Shown here piece after piece: positions 31,881-44,780 of a DNA stretch of 64,000 bases (within the stretch, counting starts at the first letter, position 1; each line of letters opens with the position of its first letter). The notes under the pieces were generated by a model. The model saw only the letters and a list, made by a program, of their open reading frames with translations, had not been told where the DNA came from and did not search any database. The stretch is from Promerops cafer (Eukaryota; Chordata; Aves; Passeriformes; Nectariniidae): positions 141,416 through 205,415 of the forward strand of contig VZSE01015292.1 of assembly GCA_013398275.1 (NCBI GenBank), given 5' to 3'. Made by a program: the position numbers and the translations under genes.

Positions 31881-34800
31881 CCTTCAGTGTGAAATCTCTG
31901 CGCAGCCAGGGCAGCTCTCTCTAACGCATCGTTGAACTTGATTTAAAGATTAAGTACCTGTGTGCTGTCAGGGTCTTCTTCTGCAAACACCCAGCTGCTT
32001 TAGATGATCTATTTGACAAGACAGGGAAACAGAATTAGCAGCTTCCACATTTCTCCTGTGTACAAACACTCACACTTGACAAACACTAATTTTCCTGTTT
32101 CTTCTTGTGGCAAAAAACGGATTTCTGCATTCGTAAGTAAACAGCTTTCTTTGATAATCACAGCAATTTTGAAGACAACTACTACCTGCCACAAGAACAG
32201 TTGATTTACTGTGTCACACTTCTCTCTGTATAAATACTTCATATACATTACTGTAAAATGTATCTTATTTACAGCAAGTTAAATTTCAGGCAAGTGCAGC
32301 TAGAAGGAGCAGAGAACTGACAGAAGAAAAAGCCAGCTGGCAAAGCAAAAATTCTCCTCAGCAAGAGAATAAGCCTTACTGCATCCTTGAACGAGAAAGA
32401 ACCTTGGTATCTCAAAGTCTGACTGCTGCATGAAAAATGTTGGGTCTGACTCTACATCGTGCAATCAATATGTAGTGACCCTGAGAGAAGTTTTGTCAGG
32501 CTACTGCTATGCACTCTTGAAGAGACAACTGGAGATTTTTCCCTCTAAAAGCAATGTAAAGAACCAACAAACTTTTCCTCAGTAGAACCACACACTCTGC
32601 AAATAACTTACAGATTTATGTAGCATTCCAGCTCTACTTTATGGATAGACTAAATTAGATTTTTTCCAGATGGTTGGCAATGGTGTAATGCAAATATTTT
32701 TACCTCACCCAATTTTAGTTTAAGGAGAAGAATGAGAAAAGTTCATTTTCACTCTTACAAACGTTCACCAGGTTCCAATAACGAGCCAAGTACACAGCAA
32801 TAAATGACAGCATGGCAATGCTATCGATACCTCCTCCAAAACAACCTCAATCTGTCAGTCTCAATTTTTTCTGATCCTGAAGCTTCCACTGCTTTTGTGA
32901 CAGTAGTTTCTCCAGAGTAATTATAACTTGCACAATTCCATTCCAATTAAGAGAAACAAAGCCAGAAGTGCACTCTGCTCCTAGGAGAAGAGTTTACCAT
33001 GTTTGAAGCCAATTCCTTCTTTTTCTCTGCAAGAAACCAGACTGTGTTTCAAGTCTTTTTCCCCTCACTGCCCAGAACAAAAGCTGTTTGAATGTCTCAC
33101 ATAAATACAGTTCTTCTAATTGTCCATTCAGAGGGAGGAGCTAAGCCAGCCCATTATGGGACTCATCTAAGTTAATGAATTTAGTGTTTGCCTTGAAGTG
33201 TTTTATGTCTTTCAAGGATAGGTATTTCAGTTTGTCACTTCTCCCTTAGGAACCTCCCATTTCCTTGCTACTATAGGATTTTATATCAATCTCTGCACCA
33301 GCAGTATCATATTTACAAGTCCTCACCCTCCAAGTATCTTTGAAGATGCAAGACATTTATGCTTTCAGTTGTCTACAAGCATTGCATCCTTCTACAAAAC
33401 AGCTGCCAATATTTCCAGAAGGAAACTTACATATGTACAAGACACAGCCACCTCATGATCAGGACTACAACTACATTATTTTCTCTATACCTTCTTGCAT
33501 CTTCCCTTTTTCTGTTTAGTCTTGTATAGAAGGCACTAAGAAATAAAAATTATGACTTACAAAACTGTCAAATATCATTAAGAGCCTTAGAATAAATAAG
33601 GTCATAGAGATGAATGTCAGTTTCTCCTCTCCCCTCTCCTGCACAATAATTGCATTATAAAAGGCCTTGTGAAGTGGAACTACATCCTACAGTGTGCAGT
33701 TTCACTGCAGACACAACAAAGCTTTCCTATGAAAACACTCACCAGGTACAAATGAAGTGACCAGAACAGGAGACAAATGAAAAGCAGAGTTATGTTGTGC
33801 TCTCCTGACATCTATCTCACACCACACCTGAAGCTCACTGCTATTTGAAAGTTCAATCATATGCCTGTAAGTTATATACAAAATATTCATTGAAATCACT
33901 CTAAATAATTACAGTCACAAACTGTCCTAAGGCGTTAGGAACATTTTAAAAAGGAAAAAAATAATATATTTTGCTGACTTACACTAGGAATAACTTCTCG
34001 CATGTATCACTTCTTTTACACTCAGTTCTTTTATGCAGCAGAGATTAACATGAATTTGCATGTAGCTGAACGCACAGTGATAACAGCATTGAGCTTTCAT
34101 GAGCCAAAAAGCTGGGATTAAATCCTGTTCTCTCACTAAGAGCAACAGCAAAAGTTACTTTCAACTAGGCTGAAATACCAGAAGACAAAAACATCCTGGT
34201 GGCTCCATATTCGGTATCTGTAATCTGTATTTCCTCCTCCATTCCCTGATGTTCCTAGAAGAATTCACCCTCACACCAGCAAGTGTCGTTAGCAGCTTTT
34301 ATCAAAATTGCCACTGAAAGAAGGGTGCAACACTCCTGTGTCAGACAGACCTTCAAGAGCTCAGGACCAGCTGCTGTCCTGGAAAATCTTTCATAAAGCA
34401 TAAACATCCTGTCATGGTCTCACCTTTCACCCCTACAGTGTAGAAGGAACACAAAGTCTATTTGTGCAGGAATATAACAAACAGGTCTCCACACAGGCTT
34501 TACTTGTTGAGAGAACACTGTTTCAGCAGTTGAGGTTTGCTGGTTTGCAGGCTAAAATTATCTTAGTGGGCTTCACTTTCCAGGCAGGGTCAAGGGGTTG
34601 AGCCGAGGTGCCCAAGACAGAAACACCCAGAAATGTGCTTTTCCTGGGGATCTCAGCCCAGCTGCACTCACCAACCCATCTGATCAATAACAGGGAAAAG
34701 CTGCAAGTAGAGGCACCTTAAGAGAACTGGAAATTCCTCATTTAATGATGACAACACACCCCTGGCCACAACCAGTACAGATTGTGTGGTTCACAAGATA

Positions 34801-35611
34801 AGCAACAAACATTACCTACTTCCTCATATTTCAAGGCTGTGGATTGGTATGAACAAATTTGGTTTATTATGGGATTTGTGTGCATGAGTACAAAAGGCTA
34901 CATTTATTTTTGTTTTTATATCAAAATAATGTCCCTACAGGAGAGATGCTATTTCTGAAGCTCACACTGAAAGACAACAGATAAAAATATCCAAAAAAAG
35001 CATAATACCTATCCCAACAGTACAACTTTGATTGGTAAATCTGTACTGCAGCTGTATTATCTTATATTTCACTCTGATAAATTCTGTTACATTGTCCAGA
35101 CTATTCACAATAAGATTTTGAAATTACCTTTAAAGCTGAGCATTAGAGCAATTTATAGAAAATAACTAAGCCTAACATAACTCACTGAAGCAAGTCTTGA
35201 ACAAATTATTTGGGCAGAGCCTAGATTTTCTAGTCATTTTGCTTATTTGCAGGCCAACGCCTAAAATATGCAAACTGAAACTGGCTAAGCATAGGATGTG
35301 AAGTCAAAAAATTGTAAGAGCTTCTGGCATCTTCTAATCAAAGAACCTCTTTGGTTCCTCTGAAATAAGCTTTTCACCTTGGTGATGCTGTAAAGCCATT
35401 CACAAACAGGTTAAACAAGATATTATGTTGCCCAATAACACATATTAGAAATGCAGGTACCAATGCTGAAATAAAAAAAGCCACTTTTGTCCCAAGGAAG
35501 AAGCCCCAAAACCTGAACAGGTAAGGGATAGAAATATAACTAACTAAAAATCACACGGGCACAGAGCTTGATTTGTGTATTTGCTGTTAAAAAGTGTCAT
35601 TGGTACTGCAC

Positions 35612-35957
35612 AACAACTCAAAGGCAGGTTACCTGAAGGGAGCCTACAGGAAAGGTGGAGAGGGACTTTTTACAAGAGCATGTAGTGACAGGACATGGAG
35701 GAATGGCTTCAAACTGACAGAGAGCAAGTTTAGATTAAATACTGGAAAAAATTTCTTTCCTGTGAAGGAGGTGAGGCCCTGGCACAGGGTGCCCAGAGCA
35801 GCTGTGGCTGCCCCATCCCTGGAAGTGTCTAAAGCCAGGCTGGACAGGGCTTGGAGCACCCTGGGATAGTGGAAGGTGTCCCTGCCCATGGCAGCAGGTG
35901 GAATGAGATGATCTTTAAGGCCCCTTCCAACACAAACCACCCTATGATTCTGTGATA
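35612..35957 (+). mobile_element. CR1 LINE, 3'-end fragment
   Basis: The sequence matches the end of the CR1 reverse-transcriptase region and 3'UTR as known in birds: 'caggttacctgaagggagcc', 'ccctggcacagggtgccc', 'ccatccctggaagtgtc', and the terminal tail 'ctatgattctgtgat'. It is 5'-truncated, as is normal for CR1, and antisense to OSBPL2. Confidence 0.92.
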
Positions 35958-37705
35958 ATCATTAAAACTCCTTTAAATTCTCATCGTTTATCAGAGAGGA
36001 TCACACATTCCTGACTCATGACCATGGACAGCCCCTTCCTTAAAGGACGGGAGGATTTTGCAAAGGCAAAGGATAAAACAAAGCATGCAGCTGAAGTAAA
36101 AACTTCAGACACACATGCACAGCACACCTTGAAATAGGTTCTACAGAGGGGAGGGAATTACTCAGAATTCCAGAATTCCTGCCTTTGAGAACTACATCTG
36201 TCACAGGAGAGGGAACAAGCAGAAAGGGCAGTTCCTAAACACGAGACAGGCCCCAAGAGGAGCTCAGGAGCAAACTCCCTTCTCCCAGTGATCCCGCAGC
36301 CTTGATGCAGAGTGTAACAAACTATTCACACCACCCACAGTCCCAGCCGGGTCCCATGACCAAGGAAGAACAAAGTGGTTGTGAATAATGTCACACAAAG
36401 TGGTCTGTCAGGCACAGAGCTGAACCTGTCACTCGGCAGTGACACGTCCCAGGTGATCTGGCTGCCAGTAACACACTCTGCTTTCCAAAGCTCTCTGCAG
36501 GTCAGAGTGTCCCCTACAAGGTCACAGTCCCCAGCAGTAGAAGGTACACAAATTCTCTCCCAGAAATACACCAGTCCCAGACTCTGCACAATTCCTATTT
36601 TAAACCATTTCCTCCCACTTAAACTTATTTTTAAAACCAGGACAACAAAAGCGCAAGACTTTGGAAATCACTTGACAAACTGCCTAATTTGCTCCACGCA
36701 TTCTGTGAGCATCCCTCTGAGAGGAGATGCACATTCCACCTTCAGGGCTGCTCTCCAAAACCAGTGTGTGGGAATCCACTGCCTTTATCTTGGTAAATTA
36801 GTAATCCCTCAAATTTGTCACTTCGTAGGCTTGTTCCCTCTCCAATTTCATTTTTCAGGAGAAAAATAACAAAAACAACCAAGTTACTTCAACCATCATC
36901 CTGGATCCTAGGAACTTATACACCAATTAAAGAACCCCAAAAACCTGTACCCCTGTAAGAGTTTAAACCTGTAAGCACCCTAAATTAATTCGACTAGTTC
37001 CTCCATCCTAACTTGTTCTTCCAGGTTAATCCTCAACAAAGACCCAGCTGGATAACCAAAAGTTACTCCTCCTTGAAGAAACATTTACATTTCTATAGAA
37101 AGACCAGCATTTACAATGAGTGGCTCACTGGGCTGGAATGTGGCTCGGCAAGCTCAGGTTTGAAGCTGGCTGAGGACAGCTGCAGTGCCTTTTTCCTCCA
37201 GACCTCAAGCTGAAATTTTTCATCATGCAGCAATTCTGGAAAGCTTTGCTGACATCACCCTGCTAAATTAAAAATCCCTTTTTTTTTTTTGCTTTGAAAG
37301 CACATGTTCTAGCTCTACATGACATATAAAACACTTGGTCCTATCCATTACACAGATATTGAATCTACTTGTGAAATCCAGGAGCATTTAAGTAAAACCA
37401 AGTACAGAATCAATAAGCAATCATTAAAAGAACCACAGAGGTCCACCAGCACGAGCAGGTAGGGTGTTAGGAGTTCAATACCCTGGAATTAAGAGTGCCA
37501 CCAAAGAATTCATGAACTAGCACATTCACCAGCTTTTTCACATGCCTAACAAGGTTTTGTTGGGTGCACACTTCCACAGCAAATTTTAAAATCATTTAAG
37601 TTTTTTAATGTAAAAAGAGAAAAATTGCAAGTAATTAAGAAAAAGGAAGAAGGAAAAAAAAGTCACTTGGGACCTTCCTCATTAAAAACATTTTCATTAC
37701 TTTGA

Positions 37706-37985
37706 TATGACAAGGACAAGGGGGAATGTGAATTTTCAACCTGACAGAGGGCAGGTTTACATTATATACTAGAATGAAATTCTTCCCTGTGAGGGTGCTG
37801 GGGCCCTGGCACAGGGTGCCCAGAGCAGCTGTGGTTGCCCCATCCCTGGAAGTGTCCAAGGCCAGGCTGGACAGGGCTTGGAGCAACCTGGGACAGTGGA
37901 AGGTGTCCCTGCCCACAGCAGGAGATAAAATGAGATGAGCTTCAAGGCCCCTTCCAAGCCAAACCATTCTGGGATTCTGTGACAT
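37706..37985 (+). mobile_element. CR1 LINE, 3'-end fragment
   Basis: Shares long blocks with the copy 2 kb to the left ('ctggcacagggtgcccagag', 'ggaaggtgtccctgccca') and ends 'ctgggattctgtgac'. 5'-truncated and also antisense to OSBPL2. Divergence from the other copy argues for two insertions and not a local duplication. Confidence 0.9.
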
Positions 37986-40900
37986 CCTGGGTTCAGGATG
38001 TACCTTCTGTCTACAAAGAGATTCCCAAAGAGCCAACAGAAGATCAAACATCCACATCCTTCATAATAACATCAAAAACAAGAAATGGGGGAAAAAAGAA
38101 CACAAAATCCCCCAGTCCACAACATAACTGTGGAATAAGAGCCAACCCCATCGTCTCTTGAGTTGCCAGCTGAAATAAAACATAGCTGTAGTACTTCAAG
38201 GGATAGAAATAAATAACTTGAACTAGAAGATAAATATTCATGTGTGTTTAATTCATACACATCTCCTGAAAACATCAAACTGCAGTGTTTCATCTCTGAA
38301 TGAAAGCTTCAGCAAGGATGAATCTTAATTGACTCATGAAATTAGGTTACCAGCAACACTGGATCTAAAACATCTACAAAAATTAGCCAAGAAGCAAATT
38401 TAATTGGCAATTTAGATTAACTGCTACGCACTTAAAATCTCTTCAGCCAGAGAACAACCACACAGACAGCAGAATCCAGAGAGGATTTTCTTTACCAAGT
38501 GATATTTGTTTCTTGCTCCAAAGTTTGAATGTAACACCATCTGCCAGATGTCTTGGCAAGATAAAGCTCTCTCTGCAACCACAGCAAGGGAAGGGCAACT
38601 TCCTTCTCAGATCTGTTAAATGAAGTGCAGAGAGGCTGAATGAAGAGGATCAGCTGAACACTCAGCCCACTGTCACTTTTCCATTTCTTTGGAGATTGCA
38701 GCTGTCCCTACCACAGGCTTTTATGTAGTTGGGAGTTATTAAATGGCCTGGGGACAGTTCAGTGCCAGCACTTAAAACAATGCTGACAACAAACTGAACA
38801 TCTGAAAGGTTAGCTTTGAACAACTTAGCTGAGCAGTTTATGGCAGGCAGAACCATGTTCTGTTCTCTCAGAAATACCAATTTTTGGTGCTGCTTCACAG
38901 GAATTAAGAGACAACTGAAACACTACAAGTCTGGCTTTCAAAGGAGTGAAGGCCACAAAACTTGTTTCTGCATCAGAGCAAATGACAGAAATTGTCCCAC
39001 ACACTAATCATTGTCCCAGCCCAAAGCTCCAGTGCTGCTACCAGGAGCATTATTTATTTAACATAAAAAGTGTAAAGATGAATCTGGACAGAATGAATCT
39101 ATCCTCCTAGAATAGTGCTCAATTACCTGTGGAATCAATGGCTATTCCCCACTCTCACTTCAGCCAAAAATTCTGTTCTACAGCCAAGGATACTGGCTTG
39201 CAGAACTTCCTGCAAATCTAACAAACAAAGAGACCAAGGAAACTTGATTCCAGCAGATTAATATTTTTTGATGCAAAATACTTCATTGAAATTCAGACAG
39301 AATTCTGTAAATGTTCTCCTTTCTTAACACTACCTCAATATCAGATTCATTTTTCCACCTGAGAGCATCTGGTACAGCATTTTTCAGACTCTGTTATCTT
39401 CCCTTGGAAACTATATCATGGCCCATGACTGTAAAAAATAACAAAACTCTGTTCTGCACACCTCTCCATGCATGATGCATAACGCTAGGTTTGATCAGGA
39501 GTGATAAATCAGCTCATTTCTAGCCACACTGTTAAAAAAATAAATCATTCAATACTGTATTGTAAAACTAGTTATTTTTTGTTGTTTCCTGGGGATCTGT
39601 TTTATCTTACTACCAAGAGAGAAGGTGGGAAGTAATCAATAACTCTAAGCACAGCAGCTTTGGACACAAGTGTCAGTAGATACATAATTAATCATTTAGA
39701 AACACTTCTCTGAAGATAAAATTAAGGATGCTTGGGTATTTCTCATCATAATGCAACCACCCCTGCAAATTGATCACTGAAGCTTATGAACATGAAGACA
39801 GTTACAGCATAAAACATCACTGGAGGAAACCCCTAGAACAGCAAAAACAGTTACATGTTTAAGTTCATAGATCTTCCTCCTCAAAGGCAGCTTTGTCTCT
39901 GGGGACTCATTCTCTCCAGACAGATGCAGGTTTATATTTACTCTGCACAAGGTATTTTGCAAATAATTTTCACAGAGACTCTTAGACAATTATGGTAGCA
40001 ATTATATTGCAAATAAAGCAGGAGGATGACAGTGACTAACCCAGTGCAAAGCCCTACAGTATAAGAAACCACATTTTTATGCCTACTACCAACTCCTCAA
40101 ACACACAGATTCCACATGAACTCCTGCACACAGCTAACTGATGATTTGTGAGGGGGGTTTTAAGATGATACCACAAATTTGCAAAAGCTTTAGGAAGTCA
40201 GATTTTATGCTATGATTGAATTTCCTTTAAAGCTGCATTTATAACAAATACCTACTGGATTCCAGTATAAGGTTGCTACTCCGTTTGCTGTTGTCAAGAC
40301 ATAAAAAACATAAAACAAAATTAACTTTGACTCCTAACAACAGAACAAATATCTCCATTTAGAGCCCAGTTTTAATAAAGAATCCACCCAGCTATCTGCT
40401 CAGTAACTTTAACCCATTTGGCTAACCAAACGTGCACAGCACTTTGTCTAAAACGAAATGAGAGCATGTACACAAAGTTATTTACACCTCTGAAGATGGG
40501 CAGCATTTTTGTTCCACTATTGAACAGCCACTCAACAGTTTCATTGTTCCAGTGCAAAAGCCAGAAAGAGCCCGAGCACCGGGCAGTTCTGCTCTCCTTT
40601 CAGTCAGCACACGCTGCTGAAGGGCCCCTTAGGAACAGGCTGGTGAGAGAATTTCTCTGCAGCCTTAACACACACAAGTTCCATCACTCAGAGCTACTAA
40701 AGGGATTCTCATCCTCACTTGATTGCCCTGACACGTTGTAGGGAGCAGAGGAGCTGGTTAGTGAGTTAGGGAGCTGAACAAGAGTGATGTGACCACAGAC
40801 AACCCCAGAATTTCCACACTTCACAAAGTGTGAAGAATTACCACCTTCAACCTCCACTGCCTGTAACTATCACTAGAATCAAAACACAGTGAGATCTACT

Positions 40901-43900
40901 AACGGATTCTTTTGGGAGCCCTAAAAAATTTTACTCAGAAGTGTAAAAATAACGCTAGTAAAAATACAATCAAGTTACTTATCCAGTCATGAAAACACAT
41001 TTCTTGACAAATACCCTAAGCATGCAAACTTTGTAATACCCCAGAGGTTCACAGCATCCCAAGAGCCTTTATCTCATCCAAAACTGACCAGCACAGCAAA
41101 GGAACTGGACTGGAGCAGGAACACCACAGGCCAATCTGGTCTAACACCAAGCACAGCCATTACGTGTCCAACAGAGCAAAGACAGTTCAAGTTTGGGACT
41201 ACAAAACCAAGAGGGCCAAGACTAAAAGGTCCAGCTCTGTTTCTGCAGCTGCAGGGACAATTCACCTTTTGTGCACCCTCCCTCCCACCAGATGGATAAA
41301 CAAGTCCAGGAAGACAACACTCTGCAGCCTCTCCATTTTCTGAATGGAGAGCTGCTGCAATCTACTACAAACCTGTCTCATTAAATTATGTGCATAATAA
41401 AATATACTGAATTAATCTAAATGATCCGTCTAGACCAGCAAATGAAATTTCCAATTGTAACTGTACTTAAGGAAAGAAAAAAAAAATCAAGTTTAAGTAA
41501 GCTTTGTCTATTATTGTAACTTATTGATCCTGAAAATTAAGACATTATCTTTGTGCACTGAATCAACAATACATTTTTAAAGAGTATAACTGAAAGTTAT
41601 GGTAAGCCACATTTGACACATTCTAATTGCTTGTTGCTCTCCTGCAACTTGCTTTTACAAGCCTTTAAGGATACAAAGTAAATCATTACATCATCATACA
41701 TTTGTCTGCACAGTAATTATTAACATGCAAGGATTGAGATAGTGAATTCTTGAATTCCAAGTTCTGTGGTGGTCTATTCCATAAAATAATAAAACCCATT
41801 AAAGATCTGCTATAAAGCATAACCTCTATTTTTGTGCAACAGGAGAAACATCAAAGTCCCCTGTCTCCAAAATGGCAGACACAGGGTGATCAACTTGTTC
41901 CTTGCTCTCACTTTCCAATTTATTCAGCTTGGAGAAGACACCCATGTGATCAGCTACACATCTGCAAGCTCAGCAGTAACATTCAAGTTCTTGAGCACTC
42001 CATATTTAACACATATTCTTTGCACGCCTCATTTTGTGCATTTCTTCCAAGAATTGTAAGAACTGAACATCTTAGTTACTTCACAAAGAAGAGACTCAAC
42101 ACCAAGCATTTTAAAACATCATACCAGTGTCAAATACAGACATTTCTTACATCTCCATGAGGCAGGTGACAAAACTGATGCTGAGTGAAGGGCTAGAAAA
42201 ATGGCACCTTGTAAACAGAAGGCCTAGATAGGAGCAGCATGATGTAACATTGCATTTGTTCAAGGACAAGCTACTTCAAATACCAAAGCTAATAAATTAT
42301 CTGCTTCAAAATTCAGCGTACTTGCAGGCTAATCTTGCTTTCAAACAACAGCAAAAAAAAAAAAATCATCTGACTGGCACTACAAACAGTGATTTAAAAA
42401 TATAGCCTTATCAAAGCAAAAAAAGCCTGATTGGGACGTTTTCCAGCCATCACTAAGACAACAGAAAGCAAAGCTTTCCACCTTTGTTCTAGGTCAGCAT
42501 ATGTGAAGTTCACACAGTAGAATTCACAAGAAGAAAGACTGAAAGAAATACCAGTTTCAGTCATAAGACCTGCCAGCAAGTACATATCATGGAAAGCAGT
42601 AACAGTATTAAAAGTGACTTAAAGAAACCATCTAAGAGTGGAAACCATCTTCTGTGACCAGTTACCAAAAGATGTCAGCAAACAAATAACTAATAACCAC
42701 ACGTTTCAATATTGCCATCACCTGAAAGCTTTATCCCATCTAGTCCTTAACTACCTGTAGGCACAGGGTTTGTCGTCTAATCACCATTTTCTATCTCAAA
42801 CTTTTGCCTTCTGTATCTAAGATTATTTTGGCATGGCTGAAGAGCCAGTTCTGGAGGAAATATTTTTTCCTGGACAGCAGACATCTCAGCATTTCCTTTT
42901 GAGGACTTCCTGAAATTACAAGTTCATCATGAGGTGCTGTGGGTTCAGGAAAGCAACAGTAAGAATCACTTCTGATCCTCTCTCAGATTGCCCTCAGCTT
43001 TCTGTCACGTGGTCAAACATGTGTATGGCTTGACAACTATTTTAAGAAAAAGCTGTGTTTACTGTAACTGAAAACCCAAGGGGTTACTTAGGGGGAAAAT
43101 CAGCGCTCGGAATTTCTTGCTTCCGTGCTAGTTTAGCCAGTTCTCCTAGTCCCATCCCACAGCACAGCACTTCATGGTTGGAAGTGACCCAAGTCACTGC
43201 TTCCAGAAATTGCCCTGAGGCTTTAGAAGTCCCTGAGCACGCAGGTGTAAAGTTTGTTACGATGATGAGACCTGTGGTTGCCCCCAGCTGGCAACATGAA
43301 CATGGATTTACAGAACTTCGAAAGGTTAAGTTGCAATGACCAAATTTATTTTCCCTTGCATGCAAAACTTTAGAAAAGGAAACACTAGGGGAAGAGTGGG
43401 GCAAATCAACATGCAGATCCCACCATGCTTCCTTTTTACTTTTCCTGGAATCTCAAATGAAGGCTATGTAATTTAGCTGAGAAAATTCACAGTAAATGGA
43501 ATAAGTATTTGCTTGCACTCAACACACTTTGGCAGATACTTCTGAGAGGAAACACAAAGTTATGGCTCACGTAAAAGCCAAGAGGTGATTTTGAAACTAC
43601 ATTTGAAATTCTGGCCTGCAAGTGCTGCACAGTAACTGCTTCCAAAAGGAGTCCTGAATCCAAACACACGGAGAGCACAAACATTATCAATAACCAAATT
43701 AAATAAACGGCATCTTATACCTTTATTACCATGCAGAAGTTCTGGTGGCATGTTATTTAAAAAAAAGCCTTTTTTCCTGCTATTTTTCCCATCTTGCTTG
43801 TCTCCTTCTCTGTAAGAGAAACACCGAGTAGGTAATTGAAAAACAAAATTTTAAAAAAGCCAACCCCAAATAAACCCCAACTGCTCGCTGTGCTTCGGCT

Positions 43901-44207
43901 GTGACCTAAAAGGCCCCTTGAGGCTCCTGCACTGTGCTGAAACTGAGCCCAGCACATTCCTCTGGGGGGCCGGGTGTCGTAGACTCCTTCGTTTAACTAC
44001 CCAGCTGCAAACGCAATGGGAAAAATACGGTAAAACTAGAAAAAGCGCAGCGCTGGGGCTGACGGAGCGGCCCTGACCCGCACGCTCTGCACAGCAACGT
44101 CCTCCAGCCCGGCCCCAGAGAGCCGAGGATGGACGGGAACGGGGCAGGGCTCAGCCCTGGACGGGACCACGGCAGCGGACAGGGCTCAGCACCGAGGGGA
44201 ATCACAG

Positions 44208-44245
44208 CACCGGAGAGCATTCACGGCACCGGAGAGCATTCACGG
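44208..44245. repeat. 19-bp perfect tandem duplication
   Basis: caccggagagcattcacgg is present twice in a row (44208-44226 and 44227-44245), followed by a partial third start. It is in the OSBPL2 CpG island just inside intron 1. Confidence 0.9.
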
Positions 44246-44473
44246 CACCGGGCACGGGCTCAGCACCTCACCCCAACGCTGCCGACGCCGCAGCACGGGC
44301 CTGCGGCCCGCAGCGCCCCGAGACGCCCGGGCGGGTCAAGGCCCCCTGGGCCGCCGGGACGGGAGAGAANACGGGGCTGTGGGGGCGCTGGGGCCGGCGA
44401 GGGGAGCGGAGGCCCCGGGGTAGCGGAACGGGGAGCGGAGCGCGGCGGCCCCGGGCCCGGCCCGCGGCGTTAC

Positions 44474-44560
44474 CTGCACCGGCTCCAGCGACGGCACCGC
44501 GGACACCGAGGCGGAAGTGCGGCCCTGGCCGCGGTGGATTGACAGACACCTCCGCCAATC
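44474..44560 (-). other. OSBPL2: OSBPL2 non-coding exon 1 (predicted)
   Basis: A strong donor GTGCAG|GTAACG on the minus strand (plus-strand AC at 44472-44473) sits in the CpG island at the 5' end of the gene, with no ATG upstream of it in the predicted exon. The start is inferred from an ETS-type CGGAAGT (44512-44518) and a CCAAT/ATTGG element (44555-44559), so its position is approximate. Confidence 0.55.
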
Positions 44561-44780
44561 GCAGAGCGCGGCCGCGCCCCGCCGTTGCCAAGGCGGCGAA
44601 TCAGCTCCCCCGTCCGCCCGCTGGGAGGCGGGGCGAATGCTAATGAGGCGCCGAGACTGACCGCCCCGAGCCGCGCCACCGCTGGGGAGACCGCTGGCCA
44701 ATGGCGCAGGGGATATGCCGATGTGGGCGGGGCTATGCAGATGAGACAGTACCGGCAGCCCCCGGGGCACGGGGATGCCT

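Larger units (their letters stand above)
31898..44473 (-). other. OSBPL2: OSBPL2 5' intron (about 12.6 kb)
   Basis: Intron between the non-coding first exon and the exon with the ATG. It contains two CR1 LINE 3' ends in the opposite orientation to the gene, and a 19-bp tandem duplication near its 5' end. Extra alternative 5' exons cannot be excluded but none is evident. Confidence 0.6.
44090..44780 (-). promoter_or_regulatory. OSBPL2: OSBPL2 CpG-island promoter
   Basis: Dense CpG and high GC against AT-rich flanks. Elements seen: CGGAAGT at 44512-44518, CCAAT on plus at 44555-44559 and 44698-44702, GC boxes at 44627-44634 and 44725-44733. There is no clear TATA box. The island stops abruptly near 44780. 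One N lies at 44370. Confidence 0.75.

Noticed and set aside
35594..35940. Open frames at the CR1 copies (also 37635-38057)
   Set aside because: They translate CR1 3' sequence in non-native frames. The copies are truncated non-coding LINE ends.
44129..44770. Open frames across the OSBPL2 CpG island on both strands
   Set aside because: Stop codons are rare in CpG-rich DNA; an N interrupts the frames and the translations are Arg/Gly/Pro/Ala-rich.
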